From contig OX578284.1 in assembly GCA_951217055.1 (NCBI GenBank), forward strand, positions 44,770,967 to 44,834,966: a stretch of 64,000 bases of DNA, written 5' to 3'. Positions 1-11,880 of the stretch are shown here, one piece after another. Every line of letters starts with the position of its first letter. The stretch's first letter is position 1. The stretch comes from Gerris lacustris. Its lineage: Eukaryota > Arthropoda > Insecta > Hemiptera > Gerridae. The notes beneath the pieces were generated by a model. That model was not told the origin of the DNA. It did not search any database and saw nothing but the letters and a program-made list of their open reading frames with translations. The position numbers and the translations under genes are program-made.

Positions 1-269
1 TGACGATCTTTACTATAAACCCCTAACTATTCTATACGATCTTGGTAAATTTGATATCAACAATCCAGTGATTTTGATATCAACTATCCTCTACATTCAC
101 CTGCTAATTAAAAGCTCATACGCAAATTAAATGATTAAAGGGAAGGAAGATATATTAAATAGTTTATTGAACTTCAAGCAAAAATGCACTTCCTGGAATA
201 AAATGATAAATCTCATTTTTAAGTTTCAGGTAGTATTCATACTACGGAAAGTTAAAATTTTAATTTAAA

Positions 270-376
270 TCAAATTATGATTATTATTAACAAAGGGAGA
301 CAGACAGAGAAGAGGCCCGTGGTTCAAGTCCCGGCTCTTGAGTCTGTCTCCTTTTGTTAATAATAATTATGATTTG
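270..376. mobile_element. 107-bp hairpin element with a tRNA-like B box
   Basis: Inverted arms (tcaaattatgattattatta and GACAGAC next to GTCTGTC) match those of the palindrome at 16992-17121. The centre instead contains ggttcaagtcc, which fits the RNA polymerase III B-box consensus. This suggests a family in which different centres are held between the same arms. Confidence 0.65.
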
Positions 377-1029
377 ATAAAAATAAAATGATAAAGCTAA
401 TAAAAATAAAAGGTGTAAAAAGTCAATTTGTAAAATATGTTATAAGTTTCAAAGAAAACCATCATTCAAAAAGTGGCAATATTAATCGCCCAGGCATAGA
501 ATGTAAAACGGCCATCATTCACGGAATATCATTAATAAAGTCCGCATTGTTCTTTCTAGTAATTTTGAAGATATTCAAATAATCTTATTTTGCTTTGCAC
601 ATTTATCTTTAATTGAAATATAGGGTCACTGTCGTGACATATCATCTCTTAAACCCTAGATAAGGTCTGTGGCGGGGCATAGCTTCCTTCTAACCGTGAG
701 GTCCCTGGCGCGGTCGAAAGACTCATTAACCGTAATGGTACAGGTATTATGTGTAAACCGTATAAAATAAATTTTTATTTTTGAAAAAATTAATGTGATA
801 GTATAAAAACTGAAAAAAAAAATCCTCCTCGATGTGCCTTCACCTTGACGTGGTGAGGGGGCTTTCTACTAAGAGAGGCACAAGTACCATAATAAACATG
901 TGTATAAAATGGGGTGCAATCATTTCAAAATATTATATAATATGACATATAGGTATATAATAAGACTCAATACTTGTCTCAAAAAGTGTGAAAATATCGA
1001 ATAAAATATATTCCTATTAAAATCGTATA

Positions 1030-1600
1030 TATACTAAAAAACGTAAATATCTCCTCAACGGTTGGAAATATCTCTTGAATTTTATTGTAAAATCGAGAAT
1101 TTTCGACTATCCTTTTTGTGAAGAGTGATTATGTGACGTCATCAAAACTTCAAAAATCCAAGATGGTGGTGACCGGAAGAAGGGGGAGGGGTAAGCGTGG
1201 TTTCATCAGGGAAAGACTATTTATAGTTTCATAGTAGTGACATTATCTTAAGGGGTCACGTTGAGAAAAAGACATCATAGGAGATCCGTATAAGAAAACG
1301 CGGAGTGTTAGAGGATTTAACTAGGGGGGGGGGGGGTGGTTTGATGTGACGCATATGCAGTACCTGCATAATTACGCAAATAATCAAATGACGCAATAAT
1401 TATAAAATGTGTTTTTAAAATTGTTAAAGTGTAAAAAATATATACAATATACATATACTAACAATCATAAATATCTCCTAAAAGGTGTATTGAGAAATTT
1501 TGACCCAACATTCATGAAACTCTATCCGATGTCATCATGTGATAATATGACGTCATCAAAATACAACATGGCACCGATCGGAAATCGTTGTTCTGAAGTG
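1030..1600. repeat. Two diverged modules with TGACGTCATCAAAA
   Basis: Modules at about 1037-1180 and 1455-1590 share taaatatctcct and tgacgtcatcaaaa in order. A run of G (about 1324-1336) lies between. They are probably copies of one transposon piece; no gene is seen here. Confidence 0.45.
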
Positions 1601-2058
1601 GCGGGATCAGCTTCCGCTATAAATATATCTACTTAGAGAGACAGGCAAGTAGATAATCTAATATGAGTGGCTCATTTACTCGTGGGTGAGTATGAACAGG
1701 GGAGGAGATATATAACATCTAATATAATTTTTATGAGGTTTCACTAATACTATTATTAGGAGATAGAAAATGTGGACTTACCAAAGTACATGTGGAGGTG
1801 TCAGTTAAATAAATTAAAATTACCAACAGACGAGAAAAAAAAACACAAGAAAATAATATGTTTCCTGTTACTTGAAACATTTTTTTCTCTTGGAATTTTT
1901 GAATTTGGAGACTTAAATAAAATTAATTCTTTTTAATTATCACAATGCTTTCATTACCCTCAGGCAACTCAAAGATCAATTAAATAAAAATAAAATCACT
2001 ATTCAAAAGGTAAAAATATTGTTTTGTTTTGAACTATTAAAAAATATTTATATTTCAG

Positions 2059-2267
2059 GTTTGGAGTGAACCCTATAGTACTGTGTACGAACAAGCATAT
2101 TATTTACTGGTTTGGTAAAGGAAAATTTATCAACCTGGTTTATGGAGTACTTGAAAGTATTATTTGGTTAGGATTATCAACTTGCTACTTTGTGTCTATC
2201 AATCTACTCAACTTCATAGCGAATTATCGACCACCAGTTGAATCTTTCAGTCTAACCATATGTTTAG
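2059..2267 (+). CDS. Gene A exon 4 (TM5 and start of TM6)
   Basis: The acceptor is tatttcag and the donor gttagt; the exon enters in phase 2 and leaves in phase 1. It encodes [18 protein letters not shown] and an amphipathic-to-hydrophobic stretch matching the loop 4-5/TM5 region of MFSD1. Its length, 209 bases, equals exon 4 of B and C. Confidence 0.85.
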
Positions 2268-5200
2268 GTTAGTATTTTATAACTGATATTTAGCTAGTAA
2301 TGCCATGTTTTTTTTCTACTCGCAATTCTTGCTTTTAAATAAGTTTATTGATGTACATGGTGATGGTTTGAATTCAAAGGAGGCATGATTCACACTGGTT
2401 GCTATAACTAAGGAACAATTTAAACTAAAATTGCCTAATTAGATCACTTGATAACCAATAAAGTGGTCATACTAATCAATCTTGCAATGATATATATGCG
2501 CTGTTTTTTTTATGATTAACATTGATTCAAGACCTCAAAAATGTAGATCTAAGGTCCAAACCTTGTGTAATAAACCTCCTAATAGTACTCTACCCACTAA
2601 GCTGGTAGACAGACCCAGTGCAAGTGAGTACCTTGCTTAGGGGATGTAACCTTAGTTCTACAGTCAGCAGAATGGCTAAGTCAAAGATTTCCTACCTTAG
2701 GCAAGTTAATGCAGGACATACTCAGAATAATTTGAGATTAAGCTAGAATTTCATATATCTCTGCCTGAAATACAGTGGCATATTTGCCTGAGCTCTCACT
2801 TAGCTCTTATTGGAGTTCTGCACAGAAAGCTTGAGCCCTTGGTGATTCCTCAATCCGGGAACCATCGGCACATATCTGTATCTTGTTGCATTTGAGGACA
2901 TACATATTTACCACTGTTGTATAATAGAGCCGTGTAGCATGACTTCCGGGCAAATTTTAGTGATAGAATTTCATATTAGAGTATATTTGTGTCTATCATA
3001 TCCTATCCATAAACCAGCATAGTGGAGGCAATATGAAGCTAGGATAGCTTCGTACTTAAATGAATTATCTAATAATCGTAATCGTAGCATGGCCTCTAAT
3101 GCCAGTGTTGGTGCAGCATAATTGCCCCTAGTGTACCAACTAAAGTTTGAAATTCCTAGAAATATTCTTTACGAGGGTAATTTTCTGTCTGCCACCTGTA
3201 TTTAAATATAAATTTGATTTTTATGTTGCTTCCTGAAGGATAAGAAACTCAAATATATACATATATATACATATTGGAACATCACAAATTTCTCCTTAAT
3301 GTAGTATTTTGAGCACCTATATATATCTTCTTTTTTTCTTTAAATCTAAGCCATTTTTTGAACGTAGGTCTATTCCATGATGTTCCATTGTAGCTATATA
3401 TGGAAAAAATATAGATCTATAACTACTCCTTTATTGGACTGTGAAAAATATTACAAATGAAAACATTCATAAATACATCCAGGGAGATTTGTAAAAACGT
3501 ATAAATGTTAAGTTTAGATACATATTAAGCCACTAATAATTAAATAATTACAATTGATTCTTATTAAATTTGTGTATTTAATAATGACAGAATCATTTAA
3601 TTAAGTCGTTATCAATGTTATAGAAACGTCAATCATGAGCATTAATTTGAGTATATCAAGTCTAGTTTTGGCATTTATGTACGGCAGCAAGGAAGATAGA
3701 CAAAGCGACGCCCAGCAACACGCTGAAGATACTAAGAACTTAATCTGGAAAGATTACCTTACTCTACCCTGGCTATTTTGGACATTCGCATTTACCATGT
3801 TCATCTATTTTATTGCTATATTTAGTTTTCTAAGTATGTCACAGTAAGTATCAGCAATTATAGATTTATTTTATTATTATTATTTTTGTACAAGCTTATT
3901 ACAGAAAAATAGGTAAAAAGTTGTGCAGAGACATTAATGTAGATATGACGACTTATTGGATCAATAAATTTCGATGTTTTAAATCGATGATGAACTTTAG
4001 ATACATCGACAATGTCGATATATTCTTGAAAAGCATTGAAAAAACGAAAACAGGACTTAAGAACATAAACCCTCTCTCAAAAGACAGGAAAAGGTCGTCC
4101 ACAGGAAAAATCGATTGGAGGTTCTTGGTGTCGATATTTTGATGTATCGAAGGTATCAGTATTTTCTTTTGATGTTTTAGCTAACATCGATGTTAGTCCA
4201 CTCGATTTCGATGATTCATCGATCTTTTCTTTTGATATCCCAACTCAAGTCCAAACCCCACCATCAATAAAAGTTTTATCCCACGCCAAATCTGAGTGCA
4301 TCTGTTTGCCATGTCAAGTTTCAGCAAGTGTATCTTTACTTGAACCAATTCACCTAGTTTTTCTCACACTCATATCTCTGTTTCTTCTTAAGATAACCTT
4401 TTGAAATTTAAAAGGTAGATTAAGCTTATGTATAGATTAGGACACAAACAATAATTGAGCCCTTAATATTTAAGTCTTTTCAAAAGGAATGAGTTCCAAA
4501 TTTGACATTTTTATTACTGATTCACTCATCATCAAAATGATGTCACTTCCATCATAATAGCTAGATACTTGAAATTTTGCACACTTGTCGCTGAGGCAAC
4601 ATCAGTATCATGTGCACTCATATAAGAGTTACGTGGGTGATGGGAAGAAGAGAACTCAGAAGAAATTAAAAAGTTCCAGACCATCTCCCAAAAAAGTCAG
4701 CCTATCAAAGTAATTATAACTGTTCTACGGAGTCTGTTTTATGCCTCATTCAGAAACTGGTCAAGAATTAAGCAATCGAAATAAAAGAGCAATGTTGCTC
4801 ATGAAAGAAGAAGTGAAGTGACGTTATGGACTTAACAAAGAGCAGACTTGGCCACAATGTAGATATAATACTTTGATAGGCAGACTTTCTTGGGTGGTGG
4901 TATGGGACTTACGGAGAAAGGTTTTTGTTGGATATTTAGATCACAAGATTTGGAGACTAAAAAATGAATGAATTAATTACTAATGACTGATTGTTGTATT
5001 GTTATCAGTTATCAGAAATACATAATCTGAGCAAGTCTTAGCTCCCTAAGTAGCCGGAAATTAGTCAAATTTAGAACACACAATTTCGAGATAAACAAAT
5101 AAATAAAAATAAAAAGTTGCACTTTGGAGGAACAAGGTGTGCATATTATCCTTTAGCATCTTAGGTATGCACTTATTTGGTCCTTTTGGGAGTAAAATGG

Positions 5201-7118
5201 CCACCGTTTTGGAAACTCGATACATAGGTATTTCCCAATTTCTTTATCTCATTTAATTTTTGAGACATTAGGCATTTTTTGAAAATGTTCGTGAAAAACT
5301 CTGAAAATAGATATAAATCAACATCTCGAAAACTATATAGAAATGGACATATGCTTACTCGACATTTTTTGTTGCATTTGACCCAAACCACCAGTTTCGT
5401 TATGAAATATATCGTGGGTCACCCTGTATCTAGATGTACTTCTATAATTATCTTGAAATCTATGTTCTTCCTGGGACATAAACTTAATCGGTTTTTCACG
5501 GTGTTTAATGTTCTCTAGTTATTTACATCGTCATACTTCTAACAGTGAACCAAGTTAAGGAATAGGTTAGATCCAATTCTATTGATATCCTTTAATTTTA
5601 TACACTACACCTTATTTATTGAATTTTTATTTTTATAGAGTATTTTTTGAGAAGACCTACCATCTGTCAACGGAATCTGCAAACATAGTGTCCGGATCAA
5701 TATCGGTAACAGCTTTTATCTTGGGTCCTCCATTTGGTTATCTCATGGACAAAATAGGACAAAATCTGACGAGCTTTTCAACATCAATTTTTCTCACCAT
5801 CGCATCTCATGGAATCTTCAGCTTTACACATTGGAATCAATTTATTCCAGCTGTAAGTAAAATAACGTAGATTATATAATTCATCTAATTGTAAATTAAT
5901 TATTATTGAACTAATTTTATTATGTTTTTGCTATTATTCAGGGTATAATGGCTGTATCAATTGGTCTATCATCAAGTGTGTGGTCACAATATCAATTTCT
6001 CGTAAAGGATTATCAGTACATGATTGCATATGGAGTGTGAGCACATTAATATATATTTTATTTTTTATTAAATTTTGATATTAATGTCTGATAAAAATGT
6101 ATCGATTAACTTGTAATATGGATTGATCTTTACTGTGCTGTAGTGATTTAATGTGAAAGGTAGCTTAATAAGTCTATTGCAATGAGGTTTTTTATGAAAT
6201 ACGTCTATGGAATGAATATTGGTACTTTGGGCAATGGATCTTTGCATGCTCAAGATCCTCTTCAACACCGCACTTTTTCAACACACACGCGAAGATCGCA
6301 CTTTTTCCTATCCTAAGTAAATAAATACTTCATTAGCCGTGATTGGCTATCAATTTACTAATGGTTGTCACCATTGATATGATCGCTGTAGTACCCCTAT
6401 AACACGATGTTGAACAAATACAACTATTGGTTTGCTATGTTCAACAGCTGCTTTGTTAATAGCTTATAAAGATCACTAACCGTGGGACTTAATAATATAC
6501 TCTATCGTGTTTAAACTATGAGTAAGGATAACCAAATTTTTGTGATCGAAAGTCACAAAAAATTATTTAAAAGCTGTTAAAATAACTATTAATTCAGTTG
6601 TAAAACTCGAGCAAAGAGGATTAATTTTTATACCGTGATACCATTTTCGAAGAAACATTAAAAATGCCATAGGTTTTGAATATTTTAGATTCAATAATAA
6701 TAAGAAGGCCAATGTTTCTCGTCATCCAAAAACATACTATTAAGGTTTTCAGATAAATCAAGTTTCACTGTATTAATATCAGAGAACAAATCATGGTAGC
6801 TAAGAAATCCAAGACATATTCGTTAACAACAATTTGAAATCTTCTTTACAATCTTAAAACCAGCTTGGACCTATGGTCTGTAAATGTGGGGTAGCACCAA
6901 GCTTTCCAACATCCGTCGAATCCAAGATCCTCGTGAAGATCACAGAGGCCACCTTCTACGTTTGCAACCTCACTCTACACAACGATCACAATGTTCCTTT
7001 TGTCCGAGACCCCACATATTCCCGACACCACACATTCCACGAATCACTATCTAATCACCCCAATCCTAATAGAACTCATGCATCCCTAATTATTCCGGGT
7101 TACCACCATTTTGAAAGC

Positions 7119-7212
<94 letters not shown>

Positions 7213-9834
7213 AGTGATACCCCCTAAAAAAATATATATATATTTTGGGTCACAGTGGTTACGTGCACCCAACTTTTTGTAAAATTCGACTATTTTAAAT
7301 GAACTCCAGGAAATCATAGTCCACAGGCCACCATAAGAAGTGAGTCGCTGATTGATAAAGTTTTCTTAGCTTATGGAATCGCTTATTTATGCCTAGTCCA
7401 CCGATGAATTGGGTATATGGCAACTGGGCGCTGGGCCATTTCTTTTTTGTTGACTTGCCAAACTTGCCCTTCTACATTGAAAAGAGATAGATAAAGTTTT
7501 GATTTTCACAGGATCGTTTAATTAAATTATTTAAAAAAACAGTGGTAAAGGTGGCCACCGATAAGAGTGGGCCGTTTGGGGTGTCCACCGCCCCAAACAT
7601 ATCGCTTTGCGGGGACGTAAAAAGAAAACGGCCCACTCATATTGGTGGCCACCTTTACCACTGTTTTTTAAATCATTTAATTAAACGATCCTGTGAAAAT
7701 CAAAACTTTATCTATCTCTTTTCAATGTTCCCGCAGAAGGGCAAGTTTGGCAAGTCAACAAAAAAGAAATGGCCCAGCGCCCAGTTGCCATATACCCAAT
7801 TCATCGGTGGACAAGGCATAAATAAGCGATTCCATAAGGTAAGAAAACTTTATCAATCAGCGACTCACTTCTTATGGTGGCCTGTGGACTATCATTAGAC
7901 TACAGAGATGTATATTTATGTATTTTTTTTTTTTTTTTTTTTTTCACAATATTGTAAGACCAGTCCTCCGTTTCTTCATATTAGTGAAGGCGGACATTTT
8001 TTTGGGGGTCCTTTTTTGGTTATTTTGAGAGTACAATGGCAGATCTTGAATACCTAGATACTGAATACCTAGATTTTGAATACCTTTAAAATGATACTCC
8101 ACAAAAAAAATCAAATAAAATAAAATAAAATGTTTTGTGATCTTCAGCAAGTGTGATCAGCCATTGCTCGCTGATCACACAAAAGTTGAGTTGTGAAGTG
8201 CTCAATATTTTTCCTGTTTTGGGGCAAAAAAAAAGTTATACTTGTGTACTAAATTTCAAAACACTAGCTACAATAGGTCAGGGATATGAACCAAGATGGG
8301 ACGGACGAACTACCAAAAGCATAAGGGTTTATGATAATGGGTTAGGATGTTTTAAAAGGGTTCTGATGTGCTCAAAACCCTAAAAAAAATAAAAGTAAAA
8401 AAAAGAGGGATACTTATTTTTCTCGCTATAAAACTTGTTAAAAAGTGCTTCTAAAAATCATGATAAAAGAAATTATATTGAAGTTTGTAATTTTTATTAT
8501 AGGGTACAAACGGGACATAATGGTGCTCTAGCAGTTGGTACTTTAATGTCTGGCTTTATCATAGATATTTATGGTTACAGCGGTTTTATGATAACAATAT
8601 TTAGCCTCATTACCAGTAAGTAAATCATATATTAAGTTTAAGAAATTTTAATATAATAAGCTATAATCATTCAAAAACTTTTGATTGTAATATTTTATTT
8701 ACTCAAAAGATATTCATAAACTTTGTAATGATAATTAACATAGCAGATGCATTTAATTACAAAAAAATTATAAACTATTATAGTTTCACGTAAATTTCAT
8801 CTTTAGAAATATTGATATTGGATAATTTTTTTTTTAAAAGAGTATATAATTAACTGAGAGTCAAATTCATATTTAACATTAAATACAATAACCATTTATT
8901 ATAACCTCAATATAAATTACATACTTCAGCTTCTTCATCTTTTTTTAAATATATAAAACATTATATACATAATATAAAATACTTCATTTTTTATTATAAA
9001 TTGGCATTGGCTTTCTCATATACGAGTTCATAATTTCTTTTTCATATACTAGTCCATAATTACTTTCTCATATATGAGTTCATAATTACTTTCTCATATA
9101 CGAGTTCATAATTACTTTGTCTAGTGTTTTCCATTTATTAGTTTTCGAGTTTTCGTAGGTACATTTAATTATTATTGAAAATTTCATCATAATTCATCAT
9201 AAAAATAACTTCTCGGCGAAGAATTGAACTCAGCCTCTCTCCGTATTCGCTTAAAGGACCATTTTCTCGTGAAGTATGGCTATTTTTCGGTAAAACGGCT
9301 TATATTATTAGATTTTTATTTAAATAGACTACATTGTAGACATTTTTTTTAATCAAAATCGTCGAAACCGTTTTCGAGAAATAATGTTTTTCCGTTTCTT
9401 CAGAGTTTTTGGAGGGTAGCACCCCCAAATTTGGAGCTAAAATTCATTTCTCGATTTTGCATCGGGGTATGATTTTTTTGAACATGTATTCCAAATTTTT
9501 TTCAAAATCGGCCCAATTCTCCAGTAGTTTAGGCTCCAGGTGTCTGCGCAGACGACAGATAGACATTTTTTAAAAACAACTTTTTTTGGATTCAATTGAC
9601 TCAGGGGAAAGTAAGTTAGATAGGAAGAGTAAGCTAATAAAGAAAAATAGGTTAGTTAAGAAAAGTAAGTATTTAATTTTATTGCATTTAACTTTTTTTT
9701 CTTTTTTTTTTTTTTTTTCTTTTTTTTCAGGTACAATTCCTATTTTAATTGTCATATGGATTTTGAATTACAGAAGAGGAAATATCCTCAATTTGACCCC
9801 AAAAAATAAATTAATATATCTTGGACGAACATAG
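2059..9834 (+). CDS. Gene A: MFSD1-like MFS transporter, 3' part (exons 4-9)
   Basis: This is the C-terminal two thirds of a major facilitator superfamily protein resembling MFSD1, a lysosomal exporter of dipeptides in vertebrates. Coding exons are 2059-2267, 3624-3843, 5639-5852, 5942-6036, 8503-8615 and 9731-9834. All have AG/GT borders and keep one frame with no internal stop. The order of helices matches exons 4-9 of genes B and C. A second MFS loop motif (FGYLMDKIG) lies in exon 6 and the MFSD1-like stretch QYMIAYG in exon 7. Exon 5 is 12 bases shorter than in B and C, removing four residues from the central loop. The protein stops at GRT instead of GRNKDK. Exons 1-3 are not found in the 2058 bases upstream, so they lie outside the window or are lost. 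The gene looks functional from what is visible. Substrate is inferred from family only. Confidence 0.82.
2310..2395 (+). repeat. Decayed SINE relic, gene A intron 4
   Basis: The blocks tactcgcaattct, gatggtttgaattc and ggaggcatgattcac align weakly with the SINE relics at the same place in genes B and C. Confidence 0.4.
2530..3170 (-). pseudogene. LINE (Jockey/R1-like) RT-RNase H fragment
   Basis: On the minus strand 3120-3010 reads [20 protein letters not shown] and then [11 protein letters not shown], typical of the RT C-terminal region. After a frameshift, 2880-2735 reads [12 protein letters not shown] and later [14 protein letters not shown], the RNase H part. Stops and frameshifts show it is dead. 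It lies in gene A intron 4. Confidence 0.7.
3624..3843 (+). CDS. Gene A exon 5 (TM6, central loop, TM7)
   Basis: The acceptor is gttatag and the donor gtaagt, giving 220 bases. The exon encodes a hydrophobic helix, a charged cytosolic loop ([17 protein letters not shown]) and helix 7. It is 12 bases shorter than its paralogues and still in frame. Confidence 0.85.
4245..4960 (+). repeat. Dispersed transposon-like repeat (CCCAAAAAAGTCAGCC family), gene A intron 5
   Basis: An inner module is bounded by inverted copies of CCCAAAAAAGTCAGCCTATC (about 4687-4905). An outer part shared with 50150-50790 (actcatatctctg, ttgagcccttaatatt) extends the repeat to roughly 700 bases. Non-coding. Confidence 0.65.
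5185..5425 (-). repeat. Mariner-like repeat fragment, gene A intron 5
   Basis: On the minus strand it starts atacagggtgacccacgata, a Tc1/mariner-style end, and continues with caaatgcaacaaaaaatg. It matches 27152-27305 in gene B. No transposase is seen. Confidence 0.5.
5639..5852 (+). CDS. Gene A exon 6 (TM8-TM9)
   Basis: This 214-base exon has the same length as in B and C. It encodes [10 protein letters not shown] followed by helix 8, the loop motif FGYLMDKIG and helix 9. The FGYL(M/L)D(K/R)IG box is the C-domain equivalent of the MFS loop 2-3 signature. Confidence 0.87.
5942..6036 (+). CDS. Gene A exon 7 (TM10)
   Basis: This 95-base exon lies after an 89-base intron. It encodes [19 protein letters not shown] and AYG, matching the MFSD1 region before TM11. 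The donor is gtgagc. Confidence 0.87.
7122..7210. repeat. (TA)n microsatellite
   Basis: About 44 uninterrupted TA units in gene A intron 7. Apparent IYIYIY proteins here are artefacts. Confidence 0.95.
7318..7890. mobile_element. 573-bp foldback/hairpin element in gene A intron 7
   Basis: Two arms of about 265 bases beginning AGTCCACAGGCCACCATAAG are almost perfect reverse complements around a roughly 45-base centre. The flanks on each side read ATCAT (7313-7317, 7891-7895), a likely 5-bp target duplication. No protein is encoded. Reading frames seen across it are by-products of the palindrome. Confidence 0.85.
8503..8615 (+). CDS. Gene A exon 8 (TM11)
   Basis: This 113-base exon has acceptor ttattatag and donor gtaagt. 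It encodes [20 protein letters not shown] and YGYSGF, equivalent to TM11 and the IIDxYGY loop. Intron 7 before it is about 2.5 kb and holds the 573-bp hairpin element. Confidence 0.87.
9731..9834 (+). CDS. Gene A exon 9 (TM12 and C terminus)
   Basis: The acceptor follows a long pyrimidine run (tttttttcag). The exon encodes [13 protein letters not shown] (TM12) and a short tail ending YLGRT. The stop comes three codons earlier than in B and C. A candidate AATAAA lies at 9992-9997. Confidence 0.85.
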
Positions 9835-9899
9835 ATAAATAATTGTTTATACCTTTGTACTAATATTCTTTATTATAATATGTACAAGTAATATTGTAG

Positions 9900-9933
<34 letters not shown>

Positions 9934-10734
9934 TGATAGTTATTATAAAACTTATTTACACGGAAATTTTGTTTATTCTAATGCTATGCTGAATAAATAA
10001 AATAATGGAAAATAAGTAAATGGATCCATTGAGATTTTTTATGAAACAACAATTTCATTTCCATTCATCCCCACCAATTCCTCCTAGATTAATCATTTGA
10101 AATTCCAGAGAAATTCAAGAAATTCAAGTCCAAAAAGTGTTTTACACATTTAATACTTTAGCTTATTATTTTTTTTATTTTTAATGTTATACTCGTCTAC
10201 TCAAAACAAAATAATAATGGCATATAATTTAATATAATACGTAATTATATTCCATATAATGTTTCATATAAAATAAGTTCATGACCTGTCATTAACATTC
10301 AGATTTGGCTCTGGATGACGTGTATTTACTATTCCTTACCTTCTCCGAAGGTAATTAGAAAAAGCATTATTTTCATCCAAAAAACCTAAATCCGAGATAT
10401 CAGGGGAATTATCCGTATTGGGTGTTTTTTTTAAAACCATTGAGTGGTTTTTAGCTGGATGTCAGTCTATGCCGCGGATTACCCACACAGTTTAAGGCTG
10501 TCAAAGAATTTTTGAATTCGGATATAAAAAAATCTTTCTTCAGAATGATCCCACTGCTTCTGGTATCCTCAGTAAGCTTGGATGCAATAAAAAATTAACT
10601 ATTTCAATAATTGTGATTTGAGTACTTTATAATGTATCTTATACATTTAACAATTTTTATTTAAAAGCTGCCGTATTGCTTTGAATATAAGACGAACTTT
10701 TTTCCCTGTTTTTGCATCGGAAAAATCGAGATAG

Positions 10735-10955
10735 GTCATTTATTCGAGATGCGTCATATATTCGAGATGCGTCATAATATATTCAAGATGCGTCATTTAT
10801 TCGAGATGCGTCATATATTCGAGATGCGTCATAATATATATATTCGAGATGCGTCATATATTCGAGATGCGTCATAATATATTCAAGATGCGTCATATAT
10901 TCGAGATGCGTCATATATTCGAGATGCGTCTTATATTCGAGGTGCGTCTTATAAT
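10735..10955. repeat. About 20-bp tandem repeat (TTCGAGATGCGTCATATA)
   Basis: The core ATTCGAGATGCGTCATA is repeated about ten times with small length changes in the A-B spacer. The MRHIFE-type translation is a consequence of the repeat. Confidence 0.9.
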
Positions 10956-11541
10956 TGATGTATACAAGTGTAACATACCTAACAACCTTTTTTTTCTACG
11001 AACTTCCCTTTCAAAAGTACCACTGAGATCTTGTTTTTACTTTTTATTTTCAATTCTCTGAATTTTTCCGGGATATCATTGTCGGGCCCTCCAATTTCAT
11101 CAACTTTCAGGAATTTTATGTTGTTCAACTTCTGATGAGATTGTGGGTGAAAGGGCACCGTTGTACCTATTTATTTCTTGTTAGCTTCAACATATTATTT
11201 TAAAAATCTAACCTCACTGTTTCTCTAACATCATAGAATAGAGAATAGAATAGAATAGAATTTTTGTATTTGCAAAGGTTTTTTTACAGCTGTACAAATC
11301 TAACATCATAGCGTATGCCTTACATCTAAATAAAGATTCAAATGCGCCTAGCATCTAAAGAAAGATTCAATATTCCAACAATTTATACCATACCATGGTA
11401 GACTGCCTAAATTTGACGTATGACAAGTTGTTATAAAAGAGAACGGAAGATTCTCCCTTTGAATCAGAGTGCATCTTATTTTCGATGCAATAATGTTTTT
11501 TTTTTTTAAATTGAGTCCACAATTATATATAAAATTAAGTC

Positions 11542-11549
<8 letters not shown>

Positions 11550-11632
<83 letters not shown>

Positions 11633-11641
11633 GTATATATA
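11550..11641. repeat. (TA)n microsatellite with TG interruptions
   Basis: A TA tract with two ATGT interruptions, flanked by direct repeats of gagtccacaattatatataa (11513 region and 11649 onward). Confidence 0.95.
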
Positions 11642-11845
11642 TTTAAATGAGTCCACAATTATATATAAAATTGAGTCCACAATTATACATAAAATTGTGG
11701 TGACAATATTGCTGTCTTTCATTCTAATAACCTCTCTAGTCATAATTATGAAGTTTTTGGTACCAAAAAATCTCAGTCAACACAATCAATCATAATATAT
11801 CAATTATTATAATTTAGATATTTTTGATGACTGGTTTTAACTAAT

Positions 11846-11880
11846 GACGTTTCGGGGACAGATACATCTCCCGTCATTAG
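11846..11880 (-). ncRNA. Hammerhead-like motif (degenerate)
   Basis: The minus strand reads CTAATGA, a GGGA/TCCC stem, then GAAACGTC. The A in place of the conserved G of CTGATGA would likely prevent self-cleavage. Confidence 0.3.

Noticed and set aside
310..345. A tRNA gene at the ggttcaagtcc box
   Set aside because: Only the T-arm-like part exists, with an imperfect stem, within a hairpin element.
1..2058. Gene A exons 1-3
   Set aside because: I looked for the conserved MVSTAVKQV, LPGSLQ and YLGIKLAT coding blocks and found none, so these exons are not in the window.
2290..3623. Additional gene A exons between exons 4 and 5
   Set aside because: Exon 4 joins exon 5 in frame exactly as in B and C. 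The protein-like sequence here is a minus-strand LINE relic.
6873..7217. 114-codon frame ending in poly(IY)
   Set aside because: The C-terminal half is the (TA)n microsatellite and the rest shows no similarity to known proteins.
7542..7898. 118-codon frame in gene A intron 7
   Set aside because: It spans the palindrome of the hairpin element. Its sequence is explained by the inverted arms.
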